From NCBI GenBank assembly GCA_963545485.1, contig CAUUJG010000001.1, positions 62,001 through 126,000 on the forward strand: a stretch of DNA of 64,000 nt, in the 5' to 3' direction. The notes beneath the pieces are model-generated. The model was not told the origin of the DNA, did no database searches, and worked only from the letters and a program-made list of their open reading frames with translations. The stretch comes from CAUTUX01 sp963545485 (GTDB lineage Bacteria > Bacillota > Clostridia > Christensenellales > CAG-917). The position numbers were made by a program, and so were the translations under genes. Shown here piece by piece: positions 8,355 through 18,848 of the stretch (positions within the stretch are counted from its first letter, which is position 1; each line of letters starts with the position of its first letter).

Positions 8355-10135
8355 TAGAACTGAAGAGTATTAACAGACAATTTAAGATAGGTGGAAAACA
8401 GTTTAATCATGTATTGAAAGATATTTCGTTGAAATTCCCAGAGAATGGACTTTGTGCAATTTATGGTAAATCCGGCTCAGGGAAAACCACCCTACTAAAC
8501 ATATTGGGCGGATTAGATAGACCAAATAGTGGGAAAATTATAGTTGATGGTGAAGAATATTCTTATATAAGTGACAAAGTTAGAAATAAAAAAATAGGAT
8601 TCATTTTTCAAAACTATTATTTAGAAAGCGATACAACGATTCAGCAGGTTCTTGAGAACCAAATGCGAATTGCTGGCTTTACAGATAAAAATGAAATGAT
8701 ACGAAGAAGTGAAAAAGTTCTTGAATTAGTAAAGTTAAGTAGATTTAAAAATAAAACTACAGATTCGTTATCAGGTGGACAAAAACAAAGAGTTGCAATT
8801 GCAAGAGCATTAGTAAAAGGTGCAGATATAATATTAGCTGATGAGCCGACAGGAAATTTAGATAGTGAAAATACTGCGGCAGTAATGGAAATATTAAAAG
8901 AAATTTCTAAAACTAAGTTAGTCGTTCTAGTTACGCATGAGCAGAATCTAATACAGGAATATAGTGATGTTCACATAGAATTAGTTGATGGAAGTGTGAC
9001 ATTTTCTAATGTTGAAACTGGAGAACATAAAACAGGACATGAAAATAGTAATATAGTTTTTGAAAAAGCAACTGGAGGTAAAACAGGAAGACTATTTTCA
9101 CTTAAAAATGTAGCGAGAGTACAAAAAGTGACAAGAGAACAGAGAATGTATTCTACTGCTAACATATTTAAACAGATATTCCTCATTGCATTTGCAGTTG
9201 TGCTTTCTTTTCTCTCAATGAAACTTTTTGAGTACAGTAAAGTGGATGTTTTGAGAAAAAATATAAAAGCAAATCAAACATTAGTTAGACTTAACGATTA
9301 TCATTTCATAAGGGAGCTGGAAGATGGAACAGACCCAAGAAAGCCAGTTAAGGAATATGATGATATCGACTACTTTACTGCAGAAGATAAAAGTGGAGTA
9401 TTTAGTTTGAATGGTATATCAAGGGCGGGATCTGCAGAAGTTAACTATACTCAAAAAACGGCAAAAAATCTTAAAAATGGGGATATGCTGGTTGGTAGAT
9501 TGCCGGAATTAGGTGAGATTGTTGTTAGTAGTGGGTTGGCTGAAAAAATAAGGGAACAGTATAGACTTAAGACATTTAAACATTTGAAAACTGTTGAAAT
9601 GTTGCAATTAGATGGAAAATATAAAATTGTTGGAGTAGTGCCCGAGCAAGAATCAAATGTTTACTTTAACCAGGAAGATTACATAAATAATTTAGGGATA
9701 TTTAGCGGAATAGAATTTTATGATCCCACAGAAATGTATTTTCCATCGGCATTTAAGTTTTCAAATATAACTACTAGAATAAGTCTGACAACAGTAGATA
9801 CTCTTAAAAAAGATGAAGCAATTTTGGAAGTTAGTAGTACAGCACAGAGGAAAATAGGGAGCATTAAGAGTCTTGCAGATGTCAATGCAGAATTGCTTGG
9901 ACAGCCTAAATTGATTCAACTGAAAAACTCCAAGGTATTTATTAAAGAAATCAGACGAACAGAAGATAATGAATACGATTTTAATATAAAAGTTGGTAGA
10001 GAAACATTGAATGATATATTCCATGATGTAGCCCCTAATCTGGGACGGCTTAAAAACACTGCAAGCATTGATAATTTATTTTATTTAGTAACAAATAATA
10101 ATATTGATTCTCACTACATACTAAGTCACATTTGA
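8351..10135 (+). CDS. ABC transporter, fused ATPase-permease, N-terminal part (frameshifted gene 2, copy 1)
   Basis: The ATPase domain is complete: Walker A GKSGSGKTT, signature LSGGQKQR, DEPTGNLD and H-loop VTHEQN. It is followed by a first membrane helix (about 276-298) and an extracytoplasmic region. The frame then ends abruptly after residue 594, where the copy 2 homologue continues. The rest of the permease continues in another frame from 10132. Comparison with copy 2 puts the frameshift between about 10094 and 10125, with no long homopolymer there. The start overlaps the upstream stop by 4 bp (ATGA). With its helices split off, this product could hydrolyse ATP but could not form the full permease alone. 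Confidence 0.8.
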   Translation: MIELKSINRQFKIGGKQFNHVLKDISLKFPENGLCAIYGKSGSGKTTLLNILGGLDRPNSGKIIVDGEEYSYISDKVRNKKIGFIFQNYYLESDTTIQQVLENQMRIAGFTDKNEMIRRSEKVLELVKLSRFKNKTTDSLSGGQKQRVAIARALVKGADIILADEPTGNLDSENTAAVMEILKEISKTKLVVLVTHEQNLIQEYSDVHIELVDGSVTFSNVETGEHKTGHENSNIVFEKATGGKTGRLFSLKNVARVQKVTREQRMYSTANIFKQIFLIAFAVVLSFLSMKLFEYSKVDVLRKNIKANQTLVRLNDYHFIRELEDGTDPRKPVKEYDDIDYFTAEDKSGVFSLNGISRAGSAEVNYTQKTAKNLKNGDMLVGRLPELGEIVVSSGLAEKIREQYRLKTFKHLKTVEMLQLDGKYKIVGVVPEQESNVYFNQEDYINNLGIFSGIEFYDPTEMYFPSAFKFSNITTRISLTTVDTLKKDEAILEVSSTAQRKIGSIKSLADVNAELLGQPKLIQLKNSKVFIKEIRRTEDNEYDFNIKVGRETLNDIFHDVAPNLGRLKNTASIDNLFYLVTNNNIDSHYILSHI

Positions 10136-10644
10136 ATAAACTAAATAATAATAATGAAAAACACAAAATGCTTAGAAACAGCATGGATGAAAAGAACTTA
10201 ATTAAACCAAATTTGAAAGAGTATTATGATTTAAAGAAAGCAGACTTAAAGTCAAATTTGGCACCAGCTATATTAATTACAGTTGCGGGTGTGATGTTAT
10301 TATTCCTAATCTATTATTTCATTGAAAAAGCGGAAAGCATAAAAAACAGAAAAGAATACGGTATATTGCGAGCTATTGGAGTTGGGAAAGGTAATTTGTT
10401 GTTTAAAGAGACGATGGGATGTGTGTTTAATAATTTTATAAGCTTCACAATTTTTCTTATGATAGGATTTATATTTATCCTTGCAAGATATCTTATTCTT
10501 AATGTTGCAGTTGGATATTTTGCATTAATAGTTTTTGCAATATATGTTGCAACTCTTGTAATATTCCTATTGATCTCATTGTCGCCATATTTATTTGTAA
10601 TAAAGGATACTCCTGCAAAAATATTATCAAGGTATGATATCTGA
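10132..10644 (+). CDS. ABC permease C-terminal fragment (frameshifted gene 2, copy 1)
   Basis: 170 residues matching the end of the copy 2 permease (segments YYFIEK.ESIKNRKEYGILRAIGV and PYLFV..TPAKIL.RYDI). It carries the last three membrane helices. Homology extends upstream of the TTG used as the formal start, with no ribosome binding site, so this is the displaced C-terminus of the gene at 8351 and not an independent gene. The reading frame differs by one base from the upstream part. Either the gene is inactive, or a base is missing from the sequence, or frameshifting occurs. Confidence 0.75.
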   Translation: MNKLNNNNEKHKMLRNSMDEKNLIKPNLKEYYDLKKADLKSNLAPAILITVAGVMLLFLIYYFIEKAESIKNRKEYGILRAIGVGKGNLLFKETMGCVFNNFISFTIFLMIGFIFILARYLILNVAVGYFALIVFAIYVATLVIFLLISLSPYLFVIKDTPAKILSRYDI

Positions 10645-10710
10645 TAAAAAGTTAGAAAAAAATAAAAATTTTTGTTAAATAAGCTTAAATTTAGTTTTAT
10701 ATTTTTTATG

Positions 10711-10728
10711 AGTTTAATATAATTAACT
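10711..10728 (+). promoter_or_regulatory. 18-bp dyad operator over the -10 of lipoprotein A (copy 1)
   Basis: AGTTTAATATAATTAACT contains TATAAT (10718-10723). The arms AGTT/AACT and the 18-bp length match the site at 6238. The -35 is weak (TTTTAT at 10695-10700). A GGAGGAA ribosome binding site follows before the ATG at 10758, so this operon-internal promoter makes a transcript with a normal leader. Confidence 0.7.
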
Positions 10729-10757
10729 TAAATAATAGTAAATATTCGGAGGAATAA

Positions 10758-13700
10758 ATGAAAAAAATTAAAGTTATTGGATTAAGTATGTTTTTGCTTA
10801 CGATGATGTTTGTTTTTGCTGCTTGCACAAAGAGTTTGGGAACAGTAAATTTCTTTGTTGACGGAAAGAAAGTCGGAAGCAGTAGCATTAATAGTAAATA
10901 TGAATACAAACTTCCCGAGGAACCTAAAAAACCTGGTTATAGGTTTATAGGCTGGTATGAGGAGCTTGGTCATTTAAGTAAAAAATTTAAAAAAGGAACC
11001 AAAAAGAATGTACATGCAAGGTTTGAACCGATTTTGACAGAGACAAACATTGAAGGTGAAGCACCTAACAAAAGAACAATTCTTGATGTAGCTCAAAATA
11101 TTCCTAAAAAAGAGAATTTAACATTCAGTGGATGGTATACGGACCCCGATTATAAGACTCCATATAAAAATCAAAATGTTGATAAGATTTATGGCAAATT
11201 TATGGCAAAAGTAACATACCATAATGGTTATGAAGTTCTTAAAGAGGAATTGGTTGATGTAAACAATTCTATAAAAAAACCAGAAATTAACAGTGACTTT
11301 ATCAAAGAATATATGGATGAAGAAGATGTTTCATTTATGAATGGTAACTATAAATTTGATTTCGATCAAAAAATAACAAAAAACACAGTAATAGATGTAA
11401 AGTGGAGAACCAAAACAATTAAAAATGCATATGGGCAGATTGAGGGATATCAACCGGTAGCTAACGGAGATGGGACATACAGATGGGAGGAGAAGGGTGT
11501 ATCAGATCACAAATGGCCAGTTTTATCTCTACCAGGAAAAGCAACAATAGATGTAGGTGGTACTAAGGAAGAAAAAACATTTACAGGAATTAATTTTGGT
11601 CAAATAAACGAAAAAACTGAAAAAATAATTGTAGGAAAGGGAATAAAGTATATATCAGGATTAATGCCACAGTTGCACAATAATTTAAAGGAAGTTGTTT
11701 TACCAAATACATTAAAAGTAATAGAAAATTCATTTAACTACACGTTGGATGATGCAAAAGTTAATATCCCAGAAAGCGTAGAGACAATAATTCATAGTTT
11801 TTGGAAAAATTCACAGCTTTATCCCTTTGAAGGATTAAAGCATCGTAGAGATAATGTAAAAATACCTGCAAGTGTTAAACATCTCGCATTAATGCCAACA
11901 AACCTAGAGTTTGAAAGTAATGATGTTTTCGAAAAAGAAAACGATATGATTTTTAAGAAAGATGGTGGAAATAGAACATTGGTTGCAATAAATTTAACAA
12001 AAGAATATGAGCAATTTAATATTCCTGAAGGTGTGACACATGTTCAAGTTGGAATATTTAATCATTTTGATAGATTTGCACCATCTATAAAAAGAATCAA
12101 GTTTCCATCTACATTTAAAGGTGTTAAGTACAATCCTAACGAAAATGAATATCCAGGATATTCAAACCCCAACGAGTGGTTATTTAAAGATGGGATGACA
12201 GTTGAGGAAATTGTAGCAAAATATAAAGATACTCTTAACGTAGAGGAAAAAGTTTCGATGTACACAATTGTGAATAAACTTAGCAGATATCAGTTGGTTG
12301 AGTTTAATTTAAAAGAATATCCTTCAGGATTAGAAGAAAATTTATTTTATGATAGTGCATTACAAAAGAACATGTCAGAAGATGAATTATTAGATAAGAC
12401 ATTGTTTTCTGCAAAGAAGGAAGTTGGACAACCGGTTACTGTAAAAGCATTTGTTAATCATAAGTACATACTTGAGAAAAAATTTAGAAAAGCAATTTCT
12501 TCAAAAAAGAGTGGAGAAAAGATTACATTAGAAGAAATTAAGAGTGAGCTTGGATTAGGAGCAGATGATGTTTTGTTGAATTCTTTAACAACGGGCAATC
12601 CAATAGAAAATGATGAAATTCTCTTAGAAAGTGATATTAATTTTTATGCGGAACTATCTACGACAAAAGATGGTATAGAGATAGAAGAAGATGGTGATGG
12701 CAATGCTGTTGTAAGTGGATTCAATAAAGACAATGCAGAACTTGATGAAGATACAAATCTTTATAATGTATATATACCAAAAATGAAAAATGGTAAAAAA
12801 GTCATTGGCATAAAGGAAGGTGCATTTAAGGGGAACAAACTTATACAAAATGTATATACAGAAGCAAATCTTGAATATATTGCTGATGAAGCGTTTATGG
12901 ATGCTGAACATTTAAGATTATTTACAACCAATAGCAACAATTTAAAGAGAATTGGGAAGAGAGCGTTCCAAGATAGTGGGTTAGAAAAAATAATACTTCC
13001 ATTAAGAAATTTAGAAGAAATAGGTGAATTTGCATTTAAGTGTAGGAATCTAGAGTACTTTAAAGTCCCAGAAGAGGAAAAAAGCGATAGAATGGTTAAG
13101 AGTATTTATGGAGTATTTGGAATAGGTAAATATCTTTCAGAACGTCTTGAAAAAGGGAAATTCTATCTCAGTGGAGCAGATGCTCATTCTTATGATGGTA
13201 GTGAAAACTACACTGATCAAAGTTCTCAAATAGTTAGATATACAGGTAAGACAGTTGAAAAGGTTAAGAAGAATGCAACATCAGAAGAAACAAATGACGC
13301 TGTAGTTTTTGACTTTGAGTTGTATGCACAGGCCGCAAGAGGGGTTAGAAATGATTTTAGCGGTATGTCGTTGCAATTGGGGACAAGTATAAGACATAGA
13401 GCTAAGAATTATCCAGTATTGGCAGATGCTCCAGTTATGAGATATACAATAAAAAAAGGGGCAGTAAGTTATTTGCCAGCGAAAGCAGATTATATACCAG
13501 ATGGCGAAGATGGTAAGGGAGAAATTATAAATATTAGTTTCGGTGTAATTAAGAAAGTTGAAGAAGGGGCATTTACAGATATGGAGGCAGCATTTGGAGA
13601 GATTGATACTAATACAGGTAAGGCAAAATATTTTCAAATAGTACAACCAGATCATGACCCTGACAAGGAAGTTGATCAATGGGTATTTCCTGAAGATTTT

Positions 13701-13826
13701 AATGATAATAATAAGTTTGAAGATGGATGGTGGAATGGCATTAAGCGAGCTGATAGTAATTATAATGAAGTTATAGGTAATGCATTAAGTAATATAAATT
13801 ATGATCAATATATAAAATTTTATTAA
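10758..13826 (+). CDS. Lipoprotein A: InlB-type repeats plus BspA-type LRR (module copy 1)
   Basis: A 1022-residue secreted lipoprotein. The N-terminal signal ends in a lipobox (FVFAAC), so it is lipid-anchored. Two Flg_new/InlB B-repeat-like units follow (GYRFIGWYEE near 55-65 and LTFSGWYTDPDY near 105). A long middle region contains LRR_5-like beta elements. A clearer BspA-type LRR block lies around 690-775 (for example RNLEEIGEFAFK). The C-terminal domain has the pattern VRYTGKTVEKVKKN...SEETN, shared with copy 2. A strong GGAGG ribosome binding site sets the start. It lies 113 bp after the ABC genes under its own dyad promoter. A surface-adhesin or ligand-binding role is likely but not shown. 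Confidence 0.82.
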   Translation: MKKIKVIGLSMFLLTMMFVFAACTKSLGTVNFFVDGKKVGSSSINSKYEYKLPEEPKKPGYRFIGWYEELGHLSKKFKKGTKKNVHARFEPILTETNIEGEAPNKRTILDVAQNIPKKENLTFSGWYTDPDYKTPYKNQNVDKIYGKFMAKVTYHNGYEVLKEELVDVNNSIKKPEINSDFIKEYMDEEDVSFMNGNYKFDFDQKITKNTVIDVKWRTKTIKNAYGQIEGYQPVANGDGTYRWEEKGVSDHKWPVLSLPGKATIDVGGTKEEKTFTGINFGQINEKTEKIIVGKGIKYISGLMPQLHNNLKEVVLPNTLKVIENSFNYTLDDAKVNIPESVETIIHSFWKNSQLYPFEGLKHRRDNVKIPASVKHLALMPTNLEFESNDVFEKENDMIFKKDGGNRTLVAINLTKEYEQFNIPEGVTHVQVGIFNHFDRFAPSIKRIKFPSTFKGVKYNPNENEYPGYSNPNEWLFKDGMTVEEIVAKYKDTLNVEEKVSMYTIVNKLSRYQLVEFNLKEYPSGLEENLFYDSALQKNMSEDELLDKTLFSAKKEVGQPVTVKAFVNHKYILEKKFRKAISSKKSGEKITLEEIKSELGLGADDVLLNSLTTGNPIENDEILLESDINFYAELSTTKDGIEIEEDGDGNAVVSGFNKDNAELDEDTNLYNVYIPKMKNGKKVIGIKEGAFKGNKLIQNVYTEANLEYIADEAFMDAEHLRLFTTNSNNLKRIGKRAFQDSGLEKIILPLRNLEEIGEFAFKCRNLEYFKVPEEEKSDRMVKSIYGVFGIGKYLSERLEKGKFYLSGADAHSYDGSENYTDQSSQIVRYTGKTVEKVKKNATSEETNDAVVFDFELYAQAARGVRNDFSGMSLQLGTSIRHRAKNYPVLADAPVMRYTIKKGAVSYLPAKADYIPDGEDGKGEIINISFGVIKKVEEGAFTDMEAAFGEIDTNTGKAKYFQIVQPDHDPDKEVDQWVFPEDFNDNNKFEDGWWNGIKRADSNYNEVIGNALSNINYDQYIKFY

Positions 13827-13841
13827 AAATCGGGATTTAGT

Positions 13842-16800
13842 ATGAATAGAAAAAAGTGGGTATATGCAGTTTTATGTATAGTGTTAGTTTGTTTGAGTTT
13901 TGCGGGATGTACAATTATCCCGCAAAACTCAACTCCTAATCAGGTGTTGAAAAAATATTACGGAAATCAAAAATATACAATTCGTTTTAACACAGAAGAT
14001 CTAGAAGATAAGCTTTCCCCACTTACTTATACAGCATCAAGGACACCTAAGTTACCAACTGTATCAAAAGCTGGATATGTGTTTGCAGGTTGGTACTATG
14101 ACAGAGAACTGAAAGAAGAATGTAATGATAGTAACTTGAAGTTAAAAATGTGCGATGTTGTACTGTATCCAAAATGGTTAAAACAGGAACTGAGAGATAA
14201 CGGTATTTATAAAATTGAGTTCGATGTTGTTCGATCAAAAGAGGATCCTGTCACAAAAGAGGAACTTACAGATGAGTACCCACCAAAAGAATTTTCAGAA
14301 AGTATAATTAAGGGAAATACTGTAATTGAAAAAAATGGGCAACAGAAGATTCTAAAAATAGGATATGACTGTGGTACAACAGTTCCATTTGGATCAAAAG
14401 ATCCATATACTGTCGAACTTACAAAAGATAAAAATCCGAAAGAGATGCGGATAGTGAAGAGGACTGAAAACGCCTCAGAATCAAAGAAAGAAGTATATAT
14501 AGATATCTCAGAATATGAAGATTATGACAAACCTATATATCTTTCTGTTACTGCAATAAATTATCTCACTCCAGGCATGTCGAGTGACGATAGAATTAAA
14601 ACCACCACAACATATGTTGTTAAATTTAAAATAAAAGTCATTAAAGGACTTGAAAAAGAATATTCAAAAATAAAAAATGGCAAATTACATGATGGTCATT
14701 ATCTTGTTAGAACCTTTTATAGGCAGATGGATAATTCATCAACAATGATGTCGTATTTTAATCCAGTATATGGGTATCTCATTGCAAAAGATGGACACTA
14801 TAAATATGTTAAAGAGGTTAATCCATATTATGGATTGTTTGCAAATGAAGCGGATTTGGCAGAACCAAAAAATCAAAATTTCTTTAATCGGGCAACAACA
14901 TTTGCGAATTTTTATGCGGCTTACACAATTGATTTCAATGCGAATGAACCGATGAATACAGAAGAACATCCTAATAAGATTGAAAGCAAGTATTATCCAG
15001 AAAAATATAATGGTGGGAAATTTATAGAATATTCTTTAGAGTATGATAGTCAATCAAACAAGATGTGGCAGGTTTTTGATCTTGGGCAGTCATTGGGGAA
15101 GCATTTTGCAGCTGTTGGAGCTGTAACAGGTTTTATGGAACTTGTTATGCACATGGGTCGTTTGGAACAGATAATGACAATAGATTATGACAACATAGTT
15201 GCAGTTGCTCCAGAATATAAATCACTTGAAGGAGATGCATATACTTTTAGAAGAGAAACTTCACATTATGCTGGCAACGATACAAGTGTATTAAATCAAA
15301 GTATAGCTAAATCTAAACTTGAAGAATGTGGAACAGCGTCAGAGTATCTTAATTTTTTATTTTCAAATAAAAAATATTTTTCTAATAAAGAATTGGAAAC
15401 AAATAAAAATATTAGAGGTGACATACCGAGCTTTAGGGTTACAACACGAGGTATGACCGATGATGAAATGAAAAGCCAATATACAAAAATGCAAATGATA
15501 GATACTCAGTATGAGGTATTTGGGTTTGATAAAGATCAATATTTATATGGTGATTTTATGTCAACTCAAACATTTGGTTCACAAGGAAGACGAACAATAG
15601 AACCAGTTATGAGCGGAATGATGCTTAACCCTGGAGATGTATCCAGTATTAAAGAAATTTTCAAATCCAAAGTAGATAAAAATCAATCAATTGATTCTGT
15701 AAATGTTAAAGCTTATAAAGCAAAATATTATGAGACAGATTATAGTCAAGAAATATCATTAAGTGGAGATTCGTATACTTATGCGGAGCCAGTTGATCTG
15801 ATTTATGAATATGTAAAGAACGGGTATAAGAGAATTGCTAAAGTTAGGTTAAGGACATATGAAGAGCCTGATTTCAATCTAAATGCCAGACCGGAAGATA
15901 ATTTTTCTGAAACACATGAATATATGCCAGGGGAAACATATAGTATACCAACTAAAATGACAGCTATGTGGGGTGGCTATACTAATACGTATGTAGCAAA
16001 ATTTTATGGTGGAAATAATGTTAATCCTAATGCGAATAAGCTTTCATACAATTTAACATTACTTTCTCGATATGAAGAAAAGAATGGGAAAATGCGTCAT
16101 GAAGAAAATATAGTGGAAGAATATGAAAAACTTAAAATTTCTGGTGGCATTGAAAGTGTTGTTTGGGTTGCTGAAATAAGGAATATTTTTGGAGAAAAAA
16201 AATATAAAGAAATTAAATTACAAGTAAAGCCTACGCCACGCTATATTATTAAAAATTCTAATGGTGAAGAAGTTGTAAATAAAGCATCAAGCCTTAGAGA
16301 TGGTGAAATTAAAAGTGAACATACAGAGCTTTATTATATAGCCAAGACTGAAGAAGATCTAAAAAAGTTTATTAAAGAAATTTATACATACCAAGTCGCA
16401 CATAAAAGTGGAACATTTAGACTTGAAAGTTACAGGACGAGTACTGGAAGTTTTGCAAAAGATTTATGGAAGATGAATATAGAAGATGTTTTTAATGAGA
16501 TTAATGGATTAGTTAAAGATGGAGCAGGGCTAACTTTGTGGTATAGTAGCGGATCGGAAACTATTATGGTTAAAATAGTCGCATTTGTTACTTTCAACGG
16601 CGAACCGGATGTTAAGGTTTCCAGTCATAAGGCATTATTTACAAATCAAAAATATAAATTAGAATTTGCAAAAATTAAAAATAAAAATGGTGAAAGAATA
16701 ACTACAAAAACAACAATGCAAGTATATTACATGAATGGTGGCACATATAGTAGTGATAAGGCACATTTTGAATATAATGATATAACCGGAGAGATAATAT

Positions 16801-17771
16801 TCAAGCAAGCTGGAAAATATTATTTTATATACTATTTTTCTGGAAAGAATTTCTTTTTTTCAAAAAGTTTTACATATGAAGTATATAGACATGATATAGA
16901 TGTAACTGTCAGGTACACAACCGATGCTGCTCATCCATTTAAAGATGGAACAACAGAAAAAGAGATCACGCACAGTTTGAAAGATCATTTACTCTTGATG
17001 CAAGCTCAAGATTATGCAGACAGTATACCTAAAGATAGCAAACTTTTAGGCTATACAACTGATAGTGAAGAAGATACTAGCACAATTGGTGATGGTGAGA
17101 AGGAAATTACAAACTTTATACATAGGTTCCATAGTAGAGAAGTCACACTACATGCAGTTTGGGATGATGGGAAACTAATTACACTTGATATGGATACAGC
17201 AAGGACAGGTGTACCAAATTACACAAGGAGAATGTACAAATCGGGAAGCACATCGCAAGGATATTATTTTGCGAATCAAACATATGGTCATCAGTTGAAT
17301 ATAGAAGATATATTAAAAGATAAAACAATTTTTTCGGTAGCACAGATAAATAGTTTGAGCAAAAATTATAAATTGGTAGAACTTGAAAGTAATGTATTTC
17401 CTGGTGGAAGTATTTCTATAGAGGGATACAGGAAAAATGTAATGTATGAATTTCAAGAAGATATAACGATTAAATTAAAATTCAGAAGGAGAATGAAGCT
17501 CGAATACAATATAGATAAAAAAGATGATGATAATGGTGATAATGTTTCTAATACATATTTTGGGAATGCTGATATTGTAGCTGGAGAAGTATTAGGAGAG
17601 GACCTTTATAAAAAAGTTGAGATTAAAGAAAAATATAAAGATAAGTATGAGTTTCTTGGATGGTATTTATTTGGTGATAGCACTGAGACATTAATAGATT
17701 TTAAGACATATGTACCTGTTGAAAATAGTAGCGGGAAACTGAAAATTGTAGCAAAAATAAAAAGAAAATAG
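13842..17771 (+). CDS. Lipoprotein B: large surface protein with InlB-type repeats (module copy 1)
   Basis: A 1309-residue protein with an N-terminal signal and lipobox (LSFAGC), so it is anchored outside the membrane. An InlB-type repeat lies near residues 45-110 (AGYVFAGWYYD) and a similar unit closes the protein (YEFLGWYLFGDS). The roughly 1100 residues between are mostly beta-predicted, with no catalytic motif I recognise. The gene follows lipoprotein A by 15 bp, so they share a transcript. It is intact here, but the homologue at 43.9-47.8 kb is frameshifted. It is probably a partner of lipoprotein A and of the ABC pair. The function is unknown. Confidence 0.8.
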   Translation: MNRKKWVYAVLCIVLVCLSFAGCTIIPQNSTPNQVLKKYYGNQKYTIRFNTEDLEDKLSPLTYTASRTPKLPTVSKAGYVFAGWYYDRELKEECNDSNLKLKMCDVVLYPKWLKQELRDNGIYKIEFDVVRSKEDPVTKEELTDEYPPKEFSESIIKGNTVIEKNGQQKILKIGYDCGTTVPFGSKDPYTVELTKDKNPKEMRIVKRTENASESKKEVYIDISEYEDYDKPIYLSVTAINYLTPGMSSDDRIKTTTTYVVKFKIKVIKGLEKEYSKIKNGKLHDGHYLVRTFYRQMDNSSTMMSYFNPVYGYLIAKDGHYKYVKEVNPYYGLFANEADLAEPKNQNFFNRATTFANFYAAYTIDFNANEPMNTEEHPNKIESKYYPEKYNGGKFIEYSLEYDSQSNKMWQVFDLGQSLGKHFAAVGAVTGFMELVMHMGRLEQIMTIDYDNIVAVAPEYKSLEGDAYTFRRETSHYAGNDTSVLNQSIAKSKLEECGTASEYLNFLFSNKKYFSNKELETNKNIRGDIPSFRVTTRGMTDDEMKSQYTKMQMIDTQYEVFGFDKDQYLYGDFMSTQTFGSQGRRTIEPVMSGMMLNPGDVSSIKEIFKSKVDKNQSIDSVNVKAYKAKYYETDYSQEISLSGDSYTYAEPVDLIYEYVKNGYKRIAKVRLRTYEEPDFNLNARPEDNFSETHEYMPGETYSIPTKMTAMWGGYTNTYVAKFYGGNNVNPNANKLSYNLTLLSRYEEKNGKMRHEENIVEEYEKLKISGGIESVVWVAEIRNIFGEKKYKEIKLQVKPTPRYIIKNSNGEEVVNKASSLRDGEIKSEHTELYYIAKTEEDLKKFIKEIYTYQVAHKSGTFRLESYRTSTGSFAKDLWKMNIEDVFNEINGLVKDGAGLTLWYSSGSETIMVKIVAFVTFNGEPDVKVSSHKALFTNQKYKLEFAKIKNKNGERITTKTTMQVYYMNGGTYSSDKAHFEYNDITGEIIFKQAGKYYFIYYFSGKNFFFSKSFTYEVYRHDIDVTVRYTTDAAHPFKDGTTEKEITHSLKDHLLLMQAQDYADSIPKDSKLLGYTTDSEEDTSTIGDGEKEITNFIHRFHSREVTLHAVWDDGKLITLDMDTARTGVPNYTRRMYKSGSTSQGYYFANQTYGHQLNIEDILKDKTIFSVAQINSLSKNYKLVELESNVFPGGSISIEGYRKNVMYEFQEDITIKLKFRRRMKLEYNIDKKDDDNGDNVSNTYFGNADIVAGEVLGEDLYKKVEIKEKYKDKYEFLGWYLFGDSTETLIDFKTYVPVENSSGKLKIVAKIKRK

Positions 17772-18043
17772 GCTAGTATAAATAAAGCGAGATATATGAG
17801 TATTAGAATAATATACTTGATATTTCGGTTTTGTTTTATGTTGCAATATAGGGATCTTTTCGAAGAATCAAATAGAAAAGATGTAGTAAATATAATCATT
17901 GGTTTGTAGAGCATCTTTGATAGTGGATTTTGGGTGGGATAGAAATAATTGAGCTGGCTAGATGTTCAGTTATTGGCAACGTGGATTCAGAATAAGATAC
18001 AACATGAAAGTCAATTAAATTTTACTAACAATGAATTGTAATA
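17772..18043. other. Intergenic region after lipoprotein B
   Basis: An imperfect hairpin (about 17790-17820, arms around GATATATGAGTAT and ATATACTTGATAT) followed by TTTTGTTTT could end the module transcript. I see no gene in the rest of the stretch before the protease promoter. Confidence 0.4.
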
Positions 18044-18072
18044 TTGAAGTTTAGAGTTTCCAACTTTATAAT
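18044..18072 (+). promoter_or_regulatory. Promoter of the protease operon with dyad operator
   Basis: TTGAAG (18044-18049), a 17-bp spacer and TATAAT (18067-18072). Only 6 bases separate the -10 box from the ATG at 18079, so transcription should begin at the start codon itself. The dyad AGTTTAGAGTTTCCAACT (18048-18065) fills the spacer. Its outer arms and 18-bp length match the module operators, while its centre is not palindromic. Confidence 0.65.
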
Positions 18073-18078
18073 TAATCC

Positions 18079-18834
18079 ATGAATGAACTTCCTAATAATG
18101 ATTTAGAAACTAATGTCAGTAGACAAAAAAGGCTTATTCTCATTAGTTTGTTCATTTCTTGTACTTTAGTCATTGTATTCATAACAGCAATAATCGGAAT
18201 TACATATAATTCAAGAAGTTATATCAAGAGGATATATGATAGGTCTCTTCAAAGTGTAGTTGAAGTTAAAGCATATACAAAGGATGTCGGTGAAAGTTTC
18301 GGATCAGCAGTTCTAATGAAAGGCGACGGGACACTAGTTACGAACTCCCACGTAGTTACATATTCAAAACTGGGAGAAACAAAGGCATTTGATGAGATAA
18401 GTATTAGGTTTGCAAATAGTGAAAAATATATGTCAGTCACCTTAGTTAAATATGATGTCTTAAAAGATTTAGCAGTATTAAAAATAAAAGATAAAAGTCT
18501 GAAGAAATTGAAGGCAATGAAGACAGGGGACATCAAAAAAGTAAAATCTGGAGATGAGGTTTTTGCTATAGGAAATTTATCTAACTATGGGATAGGAATC
18601 ACAAAAGGGCATGTCAGTGTTCCAAAGATAAATATTGTAGTTGATGGAAATAAAAAAGAAGTAATTCAATGTGACATAACAATAGTATCTGGAAGTAGTG
18701 GCGGAGCATTGATTAATAGGAATGGTAAACTTATAGGAATTACAACATTTAGAACAAAGGATAACCTAGGGAATGTTATTCATGGAATAGGATATGTGAT
18801 TCCGATAAACAGAGTGTTAGAGTATATAAAATAA
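18079..18834 (+). CDS. Membrane-anchored trypsin-like serine protease (HtrA-like, no PDZ)
   Basis: One N-terminal membrane helix (about 19-42) is followed by a trypsin-like domain facing outside. The likely catalytic triad is His91 in TNSHVV, Asp130 in LKDLAVLK and Ser207 in GSSGG (205-209). No PDZ domain follows, so at 251 residues it is shorter than DegP/HtrA. It probably cleaves or processes an exported protein. The probable toxin and immunity genes follow closely (14 bp to the next start) in one operon, so processing or release of that toxin is a plausible but unproven role. There is no Shine-Dalgarno sequence, and the promoter spacing implies a leaderless mRNA. Confidence 0.82.
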   Translation: MNELPNNDLETNVSRQKRLILISLFISCTLVIVFITAIIGITYNSRSYIKRIYDRSLQSVVEVKAYTKDVGESFGSAVLMKGDGTLVTNSHVVTYSKLGETKAFDEISIRFANSEKYMSVTLVKYDVLKDLAVLKIKDKSLKKLKAMKTGDIKKVKSGDEVFAIGNLSNYGIGITKGHVSVPKINIVVDGNKKEVIQCDITIVSGSSGGALINRNGKLIGITTFRTKDNLGNVIHGIGYVIPINRVLEYIK

Positions 18835-18848
18835 AAGGAGTGTGACGG

